64,000 bases of DNA from Luscinia megarhynchos (taxonomy: Eukaryota > Chordata > Aves > Passeriformes > Turdidae), in the NCBI GenBank assembly GCA_034336665.1, contig CM067570.1, positions 18,118,502-18,182,501 on the forward strand, in the 5' to 3' direction. How positions within the stretch are numbered: the stretch's first letter is position 1; each line of letters begins with the position of its first letter. The notes beneath the pieces are model-generated. The model saw only the letters and a program-made list of their open reading frames with translations. It made no database searches and was not told where the DNA came from. Of the stretch, positions 1-15,600 are shown one piece after another. Made by a program: the position numbers and the translations under genes.

Positions 1-601
1 TATGAAAACAATCGTGAATCATCACAGATGTCCAAACTAGTAATCTAAACTATCAGCTGCATGTCCTAACTCAATCTATTTTTTAAATATATTAATTTAA
101 ACATACAGCCTTCAAATTCCCATGTCCACTTGACTACATTGTCTTCTGCCAATACTAAATAGCCTTTCCATATCATCAAGAAAGCAAAGGATGCAAAGAA
201 TGTATAGGAACTATACAACTAAAAATTTTAAGTAAAGCCATCAGCATGAGAACTAAGTTACCTACAATTATTCTAAGTTTCAGAACATTATACTAAACAT
301 TTCCAGCTTCTTTGTGATTTCTATTTAGCTCTCACTCTAGATACCTGTTAATCTTACAAAGCAGTGTTCTTTTAGAAAACATTCCCTCCTTGACTTTCAC
401 CAAGTAAGCTTTTAGAAGAAATGTATTTTCAACAGTTTTTAATTTTGACATTTAGTCATAGTCAATATTTATTGTTTTATATCCTAAAGCACTTTCTATT
501 TGACAAACATCAATCAGTAAGAGTCAGCATGCCACAATGTTTCAACTAGACAAAGTCAATAAACTACTCAAATATTCTATTCTTCTCCAGCAAGCACTCA
601 C
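1..601 (-). other. TTC21B: TTC21B intron 16 (partial)
   Basis: This is AT-rich intron between exon 16 and the next, unseen, exon. I see no coding segment, repeat family or RNA gene in it. Confidence 0.75.
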
Positions 602-674
602 CTCTTGAATATTCATGTATGCATCACCAAGAAGAAGAAAAGTATAAGCACTCGGCAGTTTTTCTACTAGGTCA
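602..674 (-). CDS. TTC21B: TTC21B coding exon 16 (codons 713-737), last in window
   Basis: The 73-nt exon reads [20 protein letters not shown] followed by NIQE; human has [20 protein letters not shown]. The acceptor is TTTCCAG and the donor GTGAGT. An acceptor-like TAG lies 6 nt inside the exon, but only the chosen site keeps the frame. The next exon (human PEEAIVAYEQAL) is not in 1-601. Confidence 0.9.
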
Positions 675-3600
675 CTGGAAACAGAAGACAAAACCTTGCT
701 CAGTATTTAATATGTCAATAGTAGTATCTAAACAAGAGAAGGGCACAACAATTTTATCCTGTGCAGATTTTAGTTTCTATTTTTGAAAATAAAACAAAAA
801 AATCCCCTAAAATATATTTTCAAAATAAGACTTTCAATTATAGTTTTAAAAATGACCACATTTACTCGAATGAATTAATGTCACTAAATATTTCTCATTT
901 ACTGCAACAGAAAGAAAAAGATAAGTTCACCATGCTATCAGTAAACATCTAGAAAACCATCTATGCACACTACTAACTTTTACCTATAGCAGGCAGCATA
1001 TAATTTCTTATCTTTCTTATACTGAAGATAAATATCGGCCATTTTTACTTTAGCTTGGACAAAGTAAGGCTGTTCAGGTGTAATATTGCGGAGCATAGTC
1101 AAGGCATGTTTCACATCTCCTTGAGCAATTGCCAGATCTGCATTTGCAATCACAACCCTTAGTTCCTCAGGTGTTCCAGAAAATTCATTAATGGCATCTT
1201 GGATGACTACAGCAGCTTCATGCTGCAAATAATAAAAACGATATAATTAATTTAGTTCCTGTCATTGAACAGCAAAAAATAAAGACATCATAAGCATTTA
1301 GGGCATTATGCAAACCAAGCAAAAAACCTACAAAAAACACAAACCATAGTATCCACTTGTTTTGCTATAGTGTTTTTGATTTTTAAATAAAACTCCTGTG
1401 ATATCGACTACCATAGAAAATTTTAGTACAGAAAATTACATTTGCATTGCATATATACAAGTACATGCTCAAACTTCAAGTAGAGAATGTCTTTAGCACC
1501 TTGCTCCAACAGGTCCTGCTTTGAGCTGCTTTGGGCTGGCCTCCAAAACACAGCACTGTATGGCTTTGTTATATTGTTACATTTATGTAGTGTTGTATTG
1601 CTTATCCAGACACAGCTAATAGTTGATGATCCAAAACTACTGCTCATAATATTCTGACAACAAACAGGGATCTACAGCCCTGCAAATCCTCTTGTTAAAA
1701 GAAGTGATGGTTTTCTGTTCTGAACTAATAGAAATGGGACTGTGAAGAGGGAATTGTTTTCAGGTGTGTTTGTATTTTAGCAGGTTTGCCATCTTACCGG
1801 TTCTCCATTCAAACGATGAACTTCTACCAACTCCAGGAACACAGACACACGATCACTTGTATCAATTTCAATACTTTTTCCTTTTGTTTTTGAGGAAGAT
1901 ATAGGTTTTCTCATTCCAGGCAAATTTCTTGCCATCTGTAAGGTTTTAATAGCTTCTGGAATTTCTCCCAGCTTCTTTTGTGCTTGCGCCTTAATTAAGT
2001 GATACATAGGATGTTCTCTCACCTAAAAAATAGATAAGATAAAGAGTTTCCAAATTTTACTTGATGTAAAGTATTCAAATCCCTTGCAAGATTTTTTCAA
2101 ATTTTGATTTTGGTTTCTTTTTCCCTCCAAATAGACACAAATTCAACTTCAGAAATTTACTTACAAAAATTTAAGAATTATCAGAGTATGCAAATTAGTA
2201 ATTTAGTAAGTTTGTAATTACAAGGAAAAACTATTACACAAAGACTTTGGGATAGAACAACATAATTGCTGCTTTATTTTAAACTAAAGTGAATATGCAC
2301 ATTTTACCAGACTTTTAATTAAAAGAATCATAATACAAGCATAATTTGGCACAAGTCCTGCACGCCAATCTTCACCATCCTAAAACATACTTCACACGAA
2401 ACAAAAAGTCTGTAAGAGAAATACACCTCTGTGAAATGGCAAGGACCTCAATTAGTAGCTAATTAAATATTAATCTTCAGCTTTCTTGTATCACTTGAGG
2501 GAAGAAAGCAAGATGGGACACACTTGCAAAGAAATGATTGTTTTCAGCTAAGCCATCTCAAGACACTTGGGCAGAACTCAGACCTAATGAGTGATGTGTG
2601 TGCATTGTGTTCCCAACTCTCTGCTAATCCTACATTCAATTAATGTCAACAAATCAAAAATCCCATACTGTAATGTATAAGACCCATGAAGTGTAACTTG
2701 TGAGGTGCTAGTTTTGTCTTAATGGTCATTTATTTGATAAATATTCAGATACCACATTCATAAAAAAATTTAGCTATTCAATTTGAAGTGGAAGAGTTGT
2801 AAAAAGTTCAGTTAAAAATTATGACATACAAAACCTTACAACATCAGATGACTGACTGAATAAAATTATTTTGTTCTTTCGTTCAACTCACCTCAAAATT
2901 ATAGCTTAGACAAGTTTCCAAGGACTGAGAACATAGCTTGGTATTGTTCTGAGCCAAATACACCTGGGCCATTAGTAAGTGTGCCTCTGCATAAGAAGGG
3001 TTCCTTTCTAGACAGTAATGTAGATTACTATGGGCTGCTTCAATATCCCCTAGGAAGTGGAGAAAGGAAGGGAAAGTGAAAAAGCAGTTTATATGAAATA
3101 CAGAGGTTATTATATACATATCATTTTTATTTGTCAATTGTCAGCATCTAGTGAATAAATTCATATACAAAGTATTATGACGCTATGACATGAAATCAAA
3201 AGCAGGTCAAAGATATGGTATTTTCCCATTGCTCCATCTGTAAATCATTCAATAAATTCACTTTGGAAAAAAATAGATTAAAAATACTCAATTTCTATGT
3301 CTGTACAATTAAGATACTCTCATATAAAGGACAAAAAAGGGAAGAGCAAATGTTCTTCACTTAGCTGTAACACAGTGTTCTGCAGTGAACGAAAAATATT
3401 CATTATTATTTGCAAGTGTGAAATTAATTTTTTATATTAAATAAACTAAGGAAGCATTTAACTACCCATTCATGCAGCTATTACCTGACAAGTACTTCAC
3501 TTTTGCTATTAAAAAGACAGCTTGTTGAAGACCAGGCACAGTTTTTACAACTGTTTCAAGAACTGAAGCACAGTGCTTGAGAAGTGGTGAAGGAGACTGC

Positions 3601-6600
3601 CCAGGACTTGCAGGCTAGAAGCAAACAAACAAGTAATACAGAAAAGAACCCCAAAAAACTAACAAAACCCGGCATTTGAGTCAACAGGTTTTAGATTTAG
3701 ATTTCATTTTAAGTCTGAGCTTCACTTTAAACTCAAATGAGCCTTAGCAAAGGCATGTTATTTCCTTCAGTCAAAGCAGTTCTTGTTGTGAAGAACTATA
3801 AAAATAAGTTTGAAATTTAAGGGACCAACTTCTTAATATTAGCAGGAACACAAGACAGTCTCAGACTTCAAGGATGACAAAACACTTCAGACCTGGCATA
3901 AACAGAAGAGTCAGGCCATAAACATTTGGTTACACATTCTGAATTATCAGGCCAACTCATCCAACACAGCAGTACCATTAATTAAATTTCAAGAAGGCTG
4001 AAGCTGGAATGGATGATGAGAAGGTTGGGAAGAAAAGGCTCCAGTCCTGTCATGCCTACCCTTATCCCATGTCAAAGAAAATATCCATACTGCGAACAGC
4101 AACAAATTGAAAAATAGAAGGTGAAAAATAGCTACTTTCATGCAAACTGCTAGTACAATATATCATATTTTAGCTGCTCTTTATCAGAAATATTACTCAT
4201 TTCCCTCTAATATCTTAGCTAGTTGCTAACTGGTTTATACATTAAAAAAGGTAACCTAAACATCATTCTGTTCACAAATAATATTTCCACAGGACCCAAA
4301 ACCAAACTGGAAGCCTCCACCACCTAGCTAACTCCTCACTTTCAAACACCATGCAGAGTCCTTCTTGCAATGAAGCGATACAGGAAACTCCAGCAAAGGC
4401 CTACCTTTTCTTCTAAAAATCTTCCTATGGACAACAATTCAGAAAAGCTGTTTTAATTTCAAATTAAAACCATCATTGCCATTCAGTATTTCTGGAATGT
4501 ATCCCAGGGAAGTCTTCAGGTAAGAGCATAACCTCATAGAATGACACTTCCTATAATCTATGACATGAAAATGTCACTGCTACTGATATTTTAGACTTTC
4601 TTCTAGATAATGAGGCTGTTCATAACAATGGAAAGCTCATCGTTTTCCTGTTAAGATTTTAAAACTATACATAAACATAGTTTATGGAAAGGTTCTATAA
4701 TTAGGATAGAAATAATGACAGGATAACAGAAGTCAGCTCCCAGTTATTTCAGAAGAGTAATCTATTTAAGGAAGGCACTATTTAAAGAAACTTTAACTGT
4801 GTTTCTTCTGCTTTATAGATGTCAGGTCCCCATTCAATTTATTAAGCCCTCCATGCCTTTGTTGCCAAAACTAGAGCACACAAATTCAGTCACAGAAAAT
4901 TAAATTACCTAAGTAAGTGAGATGTTTCACTGGAAGTAACAATTCCACTGATTATTACCAACACCCAAAATAAAGAATTTTTATATATTGAAAAGATATC
5001 CTAAGCCAATAAAAATATTTCATGAATAGGTGGCCAGTGTGAACATTCTAGTTTCATAATGAGATAGCTCTATTCATGGTATCATTGCAGCTTCCTAAGA
5101 GATACTAAGACAGTGCAACTGCACACACAAAGTGCACTGAATAAATATCCAAAGTTTGCTCAGATGTCATTACTGCCACTTGCTCATACCACAAAATACT
5201 TATTTTTTTCATTACTTTGACTAAACAGTGGTGTAATATCCCAGAACATATTCTTATGTCACATAAATTCACATTTTAAAAGGGAAAATTTTCTATTTTT
5301 TCGCTTCATGATTAACTCTTTTCAAAATGAAAAATTCCCATTCTCAGACAGATGCAATCTACAGGTGCTTACCTGTGCTGGACAAAAATTAAGATATTCT
5401 CTAATAATTTCCAGCAAGAAATCAGGGTTTAGTTTTTCAAAATATTCCACACCAAGAGGAAATCCATGCAAAGATGAAAAGTGAGTGTCCAGAACATCAT
5501 TCAATAAAGCAAAAACTTCTTCTTGTCTCTTATGCTTTTTCATAGCTAGGACTGCACGCAGGAAAGATAATTCCTACAGAAAAGAAAAAATAAACACAAA
5601 ATCCCAAGTATTCTGCATATTCCAGATACATTCATCTGTTACTCATACAAAACTACATAATTATTAATGTTAGCAACTTCTTATTCATATTTACGGATAC
5701 TCTAAGACATCATTTAGTTTGTTGTAAAGGACACCTGATTATTCTACCAATTCATTCCTTTAATTTGTGCAAAGAACCTTTACATTTGTCTGATAACAAA
5801 ATCCTGAAATTTAATATTTGTCCCTCCCTGACATTTCAAACTTACCTTCAGAGAAAAAGACATAGCTAGAAAGTGATGATATTTTTCCTCTGCAAGCAAA
5901 CAGCCTGGTTGCAAAGTTAAGCAAAACATTTACTTCAACAAAAAGATAAACTGAAACTTAGACTTAACAGTCCTCCATTAGGAATGCTCTACTCAAGTGA
6001 CTGAAATACAGAACATGTAACAGTTAGAAGGCAACAGTTCAGATTGTAATCAAAGTATCTCAGTGAAGAAAGACGCCTCCTACCCCAGATTTCCCAATGG
6101 ACTGTTGAATTTCATTAAGAAACTCCAACTGCTGCTCCGCATCTTCTAATTGCCCTTGTATTAGCTGACAACGGATAATTCCTGTAACACATGGAAATAC
6201 TTTATTGCCAATTCATCTTCCTGGTCAAACACATGCTTTCTTTTCCACAACTTTTCCTCTCCTCAACCTCTTCATAAAGCAGAACAAGAAAAGAAAGAAT
6301 GGACCAAGACTTAGGATAATGCAAACTTTACATACTCAGAAAAACCTAGGGTAAACGATACATGATTGACACATTAATATACTATAAAGCAGTTTGAAAT
6401 GGTAAATCTTCAACTGGTTATAGACTAAGAAGAATCACCATAAAGTCTGGCTTCTAAATTCAGAAAGAGTACAAGAAGGAAAACAAGCTCAAGCACACAC
6501 ACAAACCACTCTTGTCATATAAAGTTTTAATACTGTTTAAGGCCACGGTACAGTCAAGGAGGAAAAAAATACAGAGAAAAATTTGTCAGGCAAATATGTC

Positions 6601-9600
6601 TTTTAAAAATTTACACTCCATTTTCTTGACACAAATGGGACTTTTTATAAAGTGGGGCTCTTTTGGATGTGACACCTACATCCAAAGTATGATGCTTTGA
6701 CTTCATTATGGTTTTCAATATAATTTGGACAAAATGAGGACATGAATAGCTTGTTCTACCATGCCCTTGATTTTCTTGTTTTTGTAGTGCCTAAGAGTTC
6801 TCTAATTCTTTGGCACTACAGAAATTAAATAATAAAATAAGTAGAATACTGCAAAATGTCTGTGCCTACTACTACTTTGACGAGCTCTAATTATAGAACA
6901 GGGAAGATTAGTTTTTAATAAGGAAGACCAAAAGACATATTTAGTAATAGGTATGGTCACCACAAGGAAGAAAGCACACAACGAATCTGGAAAAACAACC
7001 CAGTGCTCCTGCTCTAAATAGTTCAAGATTCTCTTAGTACCAGTAATAGGAAAAAATATTGTCTAGTAAAAATCAAAAGGAAGTGTGAGACCTTACCAGT
7101 TAGCGCAGAAACACTTGTTTCATCAAGTGTCATAGCAGTCTTGTACCATTTTAGAGCTTCTTTCACTTTCCCTTGTAAAATCATTTGGTACCCAAGTTCA
7201 GTAGCAAATTCTGCATTGTCAGATGCCAAATCAAAAGCTCTTTGTACTAAGGTTTGTGTATGCTGAAGGATAAGCTGGTTCCGGCCACACTAATGGTAAG
7301 AACAATTTTTAAGCCTTAAGCTTTTTGTAGTTTTCAGATTCAATTAGACAAACACACTGAATATAGCCAGATCAGTAGAGACAACAGTATCTCATGTAAG
7401 AATAAATTAGTCTGCAGTAATTCTATAAAAACTCTGACATTTATTTGGGATGGATTCAAATATAAACATACAATACCATATGATAATGCATAGTCGCTTT
7501 GAGTGCTTCCTTACAGCAATTTTTGATAAATACCCAGATTAAAGAAACCCTCACTTTCAAGGTTATGTGATTAACCCTGTCAGTTTCATACAGTAAGGAG
7601 ATGGTTGCTGGTGAACATTTCTGTATTTTCTCTGCTTTCTCACTTAAAAGCAAGCAGTAAAACCATTTTGGAATGAGATGGCTTAAACGTTGTAATTCAT
7701 GCTGAATATAAGACTAGAAAAATGTGGTTACCAAAGCTACATGAGTTAATCTATTTCAATTATCCAAAATTTTATATTTTTTAGTGCACATTTAACATCT
7801 GCCTACCAAAAAACAGAACTATACCAGGATATACAGATTGCTGTATGCTGCTTAAAGAAAAAAAAAAAGCATACTCACTGTTCTACTGAAAGCTAAAGCC
7901 ATTTTACAGAATAGCTCAGAATTACGTGGTTCTAATCTATCCAGTGCTTTAATCAGGTCTCCCAGTCTTGCTGAAGCCTTGGAGAAAAAGGAATAGAATA
8001 AATAATAGAAATAATTTAAAAAATAGGACAATCAAACAGTTTTCACCATAAACTACTCACATTTTTACTACGCACTAATACTTTGAAATGTAAATTCAGA
8101 AGTTTTCAGGGTGAGGAGTTAGACTTGAGAATTCCTAAGACAATATTTTGGAATAGTAAAGTGACAATAAAGCAGACCATGTGTCCCTTATCCATGCTCC
8201 AAAAAAGGTGAAAGGCTTGACTAAGTCTGATATAAGACAAGCATGCTCAAAAGCAAAGCACTTCCAAAGGCTTTTAATATTAGTTTCTCAAAACACCTAA
8301 GGGGATTTTCTAGGCATACAATAATGTTTTTGTACTATGGTTTTAAATGCACCTGAAATGCATAAATCTAACAGGCCTTGAAATTTTTCCCTAGACAAGG
8401 CTCTTAGTTACATGAGACATTTTACTCCTGAATCTTTAGTTAACACTCCACATGTCCAGCAAGGTTCCTTCCTGGATGGCTTCACTGGAGTCAGCAATTC
8501 TTACTTTCTCCATATTTCCCATGATTGCACTTAAATTTGATTGTAAGGAGGCTAATGACTGAGTTCTTTCCAATAACTGAAAATGTGTTAAACAACATAA
8601 ATACCTTTTCTTCTAGAACCTGGAAACACCTAAACACAATGAAAACACTTTTTTTTTTGCTATCTTTCCACTTAAACAATCACAGTATTTTGGCATGATG
8701 AGAAAAAAGACAGAGTTTTTGGTAACAAATTAGATTAACTACTTTAGAACTTCCTGAAAAATGGCACAAGTGTTTTACATACAAAATATATGCATATAGC
8801 CCTGTGCAAGAAAATGGATCTTGGAAGTAGAAGGAAAAGTAGCACAGAATGCTTAGAGCTGAAAAAACCCCACAATAATTGTCAAAAAATGGTGAACAAA
8901 TCACAAGTGTAGAAACTATGGCCTGCTTCCAAAATCTATCACTACAAGACCTCATAATCTCCTTTATTTCAATTAATAAAATATTGAAAATAATGGAAGG
9001 CTTACAATAACTTATGAATTTATCAAAAGAGCATTTAAACAAAAAAGATCACTTTGATGATTCAAATCATCATGATTCAGTTAACTGTCCAAAGCAGATT
9101 TCTGTTTGGCTTGACACATATTCTCTGGAAAGATGGAGGTTAATTTTTTTTCCTTGGCATCCAGAAAACACCTCAGCAATAAACCAGAGTAGCCACTCAA
9201 ATCAGAATAGGTGAATACAGCTCCTGCAGATTACTGCAGCACAGAACCAACCTAACTATATGAGGAGAATACGTAAAGAAGACAGCCTTTGAGCACATGC
9301 ACTATGTTGTGCTCAACATTCTGCTAATAAAAAGACTCACCTCAGATATATTTCCTTCCCTGCAGAGATGATGCAGGGCCTCCATTCTCATGGCTTCTAA
9401 ATTGAGGGGATCTTTCTGCAGTAGTCTAAAGCCAAACAAAAGGTGAATGTAAAGAAACCAAACCAAACACTTGGTCAATCATCTATTTTATCCTAAAAGA
9501 GGAATAGAATAACTTGTTTTTCACAGCCATTTTACATCACAGATCTCAAATGAAAGCACAGCTCTTATTTCATGCCTATCTCAAGAAAGATAGGAATTTG

Positions 9601-12600
9601 ATGCCTATCTCCTCTTCCATCCAAAACATATTCATGTATCGATGTAGTATCCTCACAGAACTGCAAGGCTGGGTTCTAATAAAACTTAATTTACTTGAAA
9701 TTTATTTTTTTTTGAATTGATGCAACTAATTCAGATTCATTAACAATGAATGGGAACCTATCTATTTTTGTTTCAAAGTGTTCTTAGGGTTTAAGCAAGA
9801 AAATAAATCAGTGGTGTGCTACTTCATACTCAACCTATGTGCCGTTTCAATTGTCTGCTCCCAGTCCTGCAATGCAAGTTGTAGCTTCATTTTCTTTATG
9901 AAAGCAGGAATGAAGTTTGGGAAGATTGCAATTATCTGGTTCACAATTTCTAGAGCTCCTGAATAATTCTGTCGGACCTCAAAATACTGTGCCTAATGGA
10001 AGGAAGAGAAGCCATATCAACAATGTGTAGTACACTCACACAGGTGAGAAGATTCAGAAGTTCTTTCACACAGAAACCAGGAAAAAGAGCTAGAGAGAAA
10101 AAACTCTTTCCTGAAGTAAGTTTTACCTGAGTATCAACCACAATTAGACATATTTGCAACAACCAGACAGCAAAGGATGATGTGTAAAGCCTGGTGTGTG
10201 TGGTATGTGCTCTACAACAATGGTAACTGCAGTATTTACAACTCACTAGTCAGCTGGAACCAAGAAAAAGACAGACATAGCTGAAGAGTAAAATTGTTTT
10301 ATTAAGTTTCAAATGAAGTATCCCACAGTTTTATGATATTTAACACAAGCCACTGATTAAACATTTATTCAAGCTCTAAGGTACGTACCATGTAAAAACG
10401 CACACTCAGCAGGTAACTATTGTTATTACCAGAATTGTAATAACATTTACAGTATTTGGAATACCAAACTTTCAGAAGAATCACAGGTTTAAATTACTTC
10501 AAGTAGAAATAAATTTAAGACTTAAACCTTGTTTTGATTTGATACGTTGAATTTACTTACCATATTCCAGGTGACTGTATGTGTGATGCTTAATTTCATC
10601 TTTTTAAGACAGAAATTATGCAAACACAGAAGTTGCTTAAGCCCAAGATTCACGACTGTCTAAACCCCAATTACAGTAACTACATTTGACATATACTCTT
10701 AATCTAATTGTGGTCCACGCGCAGCCAAGCACACATCTAACCAAATACCATTGTGCACACTCTCCTGAACTTCTGTCTTCTAATATTCATTGAACAATTT
10801 TTTCTACATTTAGCTTTAGAGTATTTTAAAAAATCATATTATGTTAATGAGCAACAATGTCTGTGATATTGTAAGTAATATGCTCTGAAACAGAAAATGC
10901 GGAAAGAAAACAATTCATGCCACTCCTGTGTTTAGCTATTACATCTTGGCCGACAGCAACTCTGTAAAGTGCGTAGGTGTCCCATGCGAAAAGGAAGAGA
11001 CCACACATTGTTATCTTTTCAAGTGATTTGAAACTCATTTTGTAATACATATAAATACATTATTAGAAAGGTTTATTGTGTGCATAGCAAAATCATAACC
11101 ACAGTACACGTTTAGATTGACTGAATTTAATCGATACCTTTCTTTTCACATTAGTGTCTAAAGAACCCTAAAGTTCTGCAGGGTCTGAGCTGTATCTCCG
11201 TTCCTTGGACAAGCTCATTATGCACTACACTTCTCTGCATCTCTCCAATTACTTCACAAGACTAAAATGACATTTAGGAAGAGCTGAAATAATGAAGTAA
11301 ACTTACTTTACCAAGCAGTGCAAAAACATCATTGCCTTCCTGCAGTGCTTCGTCAAAGTATTTCAGAGCTTTTTTAATGTGAGTTTCTTTCCCACAGGTG
11401 AGGTCAAGCCATGCTTTCAAAATTAAGCCCTGTTAACAAAATACAAATTGGAATTCTTTGCTAACTAGGTAATAGAAAATTATACCAGACACAATAAGTA
11501 GAAATAACCTAAATAAAGGACTTTATGTATCTATTTTAACTACTTCAGAGACATAACCAATCTATAACATAACCTAACACTTCAGCAATTTATTCCAGAG
11601 TTAAATTAATCAAATAGTACATTTACTTACAGAATTAAAATGGCATCAAACAAGTCTAACATGCTCATCAGTCAGAACAAAATCTCACAAATGTGATCAC
11701 ATTAGACAGAATATTTTTTTCAAACATTTCAGAACAACATTTTCTTAAGATTTTGTTTATACGAGACACCGAGAAACATACTGGTGCTGAAAAGAGTGAG
11801 AAACTTGAGGTTTTTCTTCTTTTTTCTTTATTAAAAAGAAAAACTTGTACATGAAAGGCAAAACTCATTATATTTCTCAAATCCTCAAAAGTGTTATTAA
11901 AAGAACACTCAAACTTTTAAAAGATGAAATGCGTCCTTTCGTTGAAGAACTTACTACTGGTAATGAATGAAACATTTCTCTTATGTTTCTCTTATGTGTT
12001 CCAAACATTAATTATAGCTTAAATAAATAAAATATATTTTGAAGCACTGAATTATTTAATCAGATTATAACTGCCATCAAAACAAAAATTTAAAATATAA
12101 AATATCACTAGTTCTCTTAAAACATAAAGAAATGGGTCCTGTATCTAAAACTCAAAGGTTAGTAGAAGAGCCATATTTTGTAATTGCTAACAATCAGTCA
12201 TGATTTTGTTATGCAATAGAAATTGGCTGAACTTTACAGACTCGAGCATTTTTTTAAAGAAAGGCAGGTGTTGTACTTCTATACAAGGAATACATAAACT
12301 ATCTTATCAAAGTAAGTGTATATTAAACAAATCCTATTTCATCAAATTTAAACACTTTGAATCACCTCACAAAAAATCTGACGTAAACAACTAAACATAA
12401 TTTCATATTATCAAACCGGAAAAAGAGCTAACCATAAGTGAACTTTAAAAAAAATATATTTAAATACTAATGCACTTTTTCTTTTCTTTGCATATTCTGA
12501 AAAAAAAAATTAATTAATTACTTCAAATATTTTCAGCTGGAAATATTTCACACTAAGCAATGTACCCAGACAATATATCCTAAGAATAAAAACAAACAAG

Positions 12601-15600
12601 CAAAACCAAACTACTACTGTTTGAAAAGCGAAGTCATAAATACTGCTATTTCACCAAAATGACATATCCTCTGTCTTTTTAAGAACTACCATATTATTGC
12701 TTTGTGATGTCCTTAATTATTTCTTCATTAACGTAAGTAAGGTACATTAGCATAAATTAGCCAGTAAATTAGTTCTTATTTAAAATAACTACCAATTTAA
12801 ATTAATAATCATTGTTAGTCTGAAAGCTAAGCCATTACTTAAATTATACTTTCAGAAACCAATGTTTAGAACAGTTGCAGATTTCTAACTCATGTAATAG
12901 ATCAAACATAAAACTATAAATTACAAATTGAACAATGTACTGAACGACACAGTGGAACATTTTTGTTTGGTATTACTGTGCAATTATGCACACAATATTA
13001 ACAGCTCTGCTTCAAAAATATTTAACTACAAAAACTAAGCCAAATTTTTTATGCTTCTCTCCTTGAATTGAAGCTGATACCTCCTTTAAACTACCTTTCT
13101 TTTCCTTTAAAAAAATAACATAGGAAGTTTTCAGAAACTTCTTTACAGATTCAAGATTTTAATGAATAGTGATGTCTGCATATAAGTGTCAAAGACAATG
13201 CCATACACAACGCTTATTTCAGTAAAACATCAGGCAAATTTTGCCTTTACAACAGTTGAAAATTTATATCCCAAATCCTCCACGTAAGTGTGAGCCTTCA
13301 GATCCAGACGTCTCCCTTTAGTGAGACTATCATGCTTATGTTTTTGCTAGAAATTATGAGACTTGGTATCAAGTAGCAATACTGGCTTTAAAATCCATTC
13401 ATTGATTTATTTTCATTTATTAAACCATTATTTATTATTTACTAAGTGAAAATTAATATTAGTTGACTAAAAAATCATTATGGGAATTTACTCAGCTGTG
13501 TCAAACGAATTTATGACAGTTAAGAAGGAAACTACTAGAACACAAAATAGTTCATGATAACCTCCATACGGCATTAATGCCGTAAGTCTAGCTTCACAGT
13601 ATGCATTGTCCTATTAATCTTTTACATTAAAGAAAGGTAAAAAACAGTTACCTCTTTACCACCACCAGAAACTTTGATCATTCTATCAACATATTCACGG
13701 GCCTTGTCCTCACGACCAAGATGCCACAAAAACAAGCCAGCATAGTACAGAGCCTGCTGTCCCGCTGTTTTACGCTGCTCCTTCAGCCTTGCATCCAACT
13801 CCAGAATAGCTTCTCTATCTGAAAAGGTTTTGTTCAGAGTTCTTGTTGACAGCCTCTCAAAATAGTACGAAAAGAGCAGCACATAAGCCAAGGGCTCCAA
13901 AAGTAAATACTCTTTTCTGGACTGTACATTGATAAACATGCAGGCAATCCTACCCAATTAGTAATATTTATCAGGTACAGATGGAAAAGGCAGAAGAGGG
14001 CTCCTATTGACATGGTTGATGGGGAAGTCCCAGATGGTGGTTAGCCAATATGATGTCCATCTAGAAGAAGGGCAGGAAGGAAGATCTGGGAAACTACAGG
14101 CCTGTCTGCCTGACCTTGGTGTCAGAGAAAGATCATGGACCAGATTATTGAGTGTTATCACACAGCACCTCCAAGACACTCAGGGGATCAGGCCCTGACT
14201 GGCCAACTCCCTCTCCTGGTCTGGCAGTGGTGGCCCACCCAATGAACGAGGGAAAGGCTCTCACTCTCAGAGAGTCTCGAGATCCACAATCACTCCGCTG
14301 TCCTGCAGTATTAATCCTCAGGGACTCAAATAAGAGTGATGCCGTATGTCAGAGCTGTTTCCCATCAAAGTGCTTAACAAACTATCAGCAGCAGCTACAA
14401 ATGTGCACAGTGAGAAAGATACTGCAGTAACAGTTTAAGATCACTCAATTCACCTGATAAACCAACTCTTACTTTGAGAATGTAATTTTTAACAAAATCA
14501 TCCCTGCTTTTATGTTGGAGAAAGGAATGTCAAAATTCACAAAATTCTTTTCTCCATTTGTATGGAGATAGAAATGGCATGGCTTTAAAGACATTTCAAG
14601 TTGCAGTTCTGCTCAAAAGTACCAATACCAGACATGAGTGAACAACAACCACAAGAAGCTTCATTCAATATTTTTCCTTCAAAGATTTTTCATCATGGTC
14701 GATAAATCAGATTTTGTGTGTTGATGTGTGTGCTTTATTTTACATTTATTTAAATTTCTTTTAACATTCACTCTTATGCTTCAGAGTTTTGTATTTGGTA
14801 TTTTTATTTACAATCCTGCAAGCATCATTCAATTCAGTAATAGATCCTATGTCAAATGCAAAGACAAAGTACAACTTTTTAACTTTGGCAGAATTAGCCT
14901 ACAACTCTCAGGCCTTCACACGGAGCTGTTTAAAACATGACACAGCATGTCTTAATAGGCATACCTGGATTAGGGCTCTTTTTATGGGCATAAATCAGAG
15001 CCATCATTGTACAAAGTGACACCTCCTGTTTGTTTTTAATAGACTCCAACTGTCGAATACTTTCTTGGACATCACCTAGTAAAAAAAAGCACAGAATAAG
15101 CTATCACACTTTTCAAGACAAAGAATATAATCATCAAAAATCGATCTGACTTAAATTTTCCCTTCTATTTTTTCTTCCATGCTTTTGTTCATTATGCATA
15201 TATGCAATTTCACTTGTATGTGCAAGTCTTTCAACCCGAAAGAAAACAACACCTCAATGCAAAGAACTTGAATTATGTACTAATTCTGCCAACTGTCAGA
15301 AAGATGAAAATCACATTTATTGCTTTATACAGGGCATTGAGCAGCTCTTTTTGCTCCTGTTTCTTTATATAACCAGGATTTCTGCCTTATTTGTGAATAT
15401 TTTGAGTATTAGCAAAATAGACATCTTGAAAAATGACAGGATTCTTACATAGAAACATCTGGGAGTTTGGGAATAGACACAGTCCCTCAAAACCAGCACA
15501 CCTAGACTTGCCTCAGCTTTCCCTCATGTTGGGTTACTTGTTAACATCTCTGAGATCCTTGGAATATACATGTTGCTAAATAAACTTCCCAGAACAGTGT

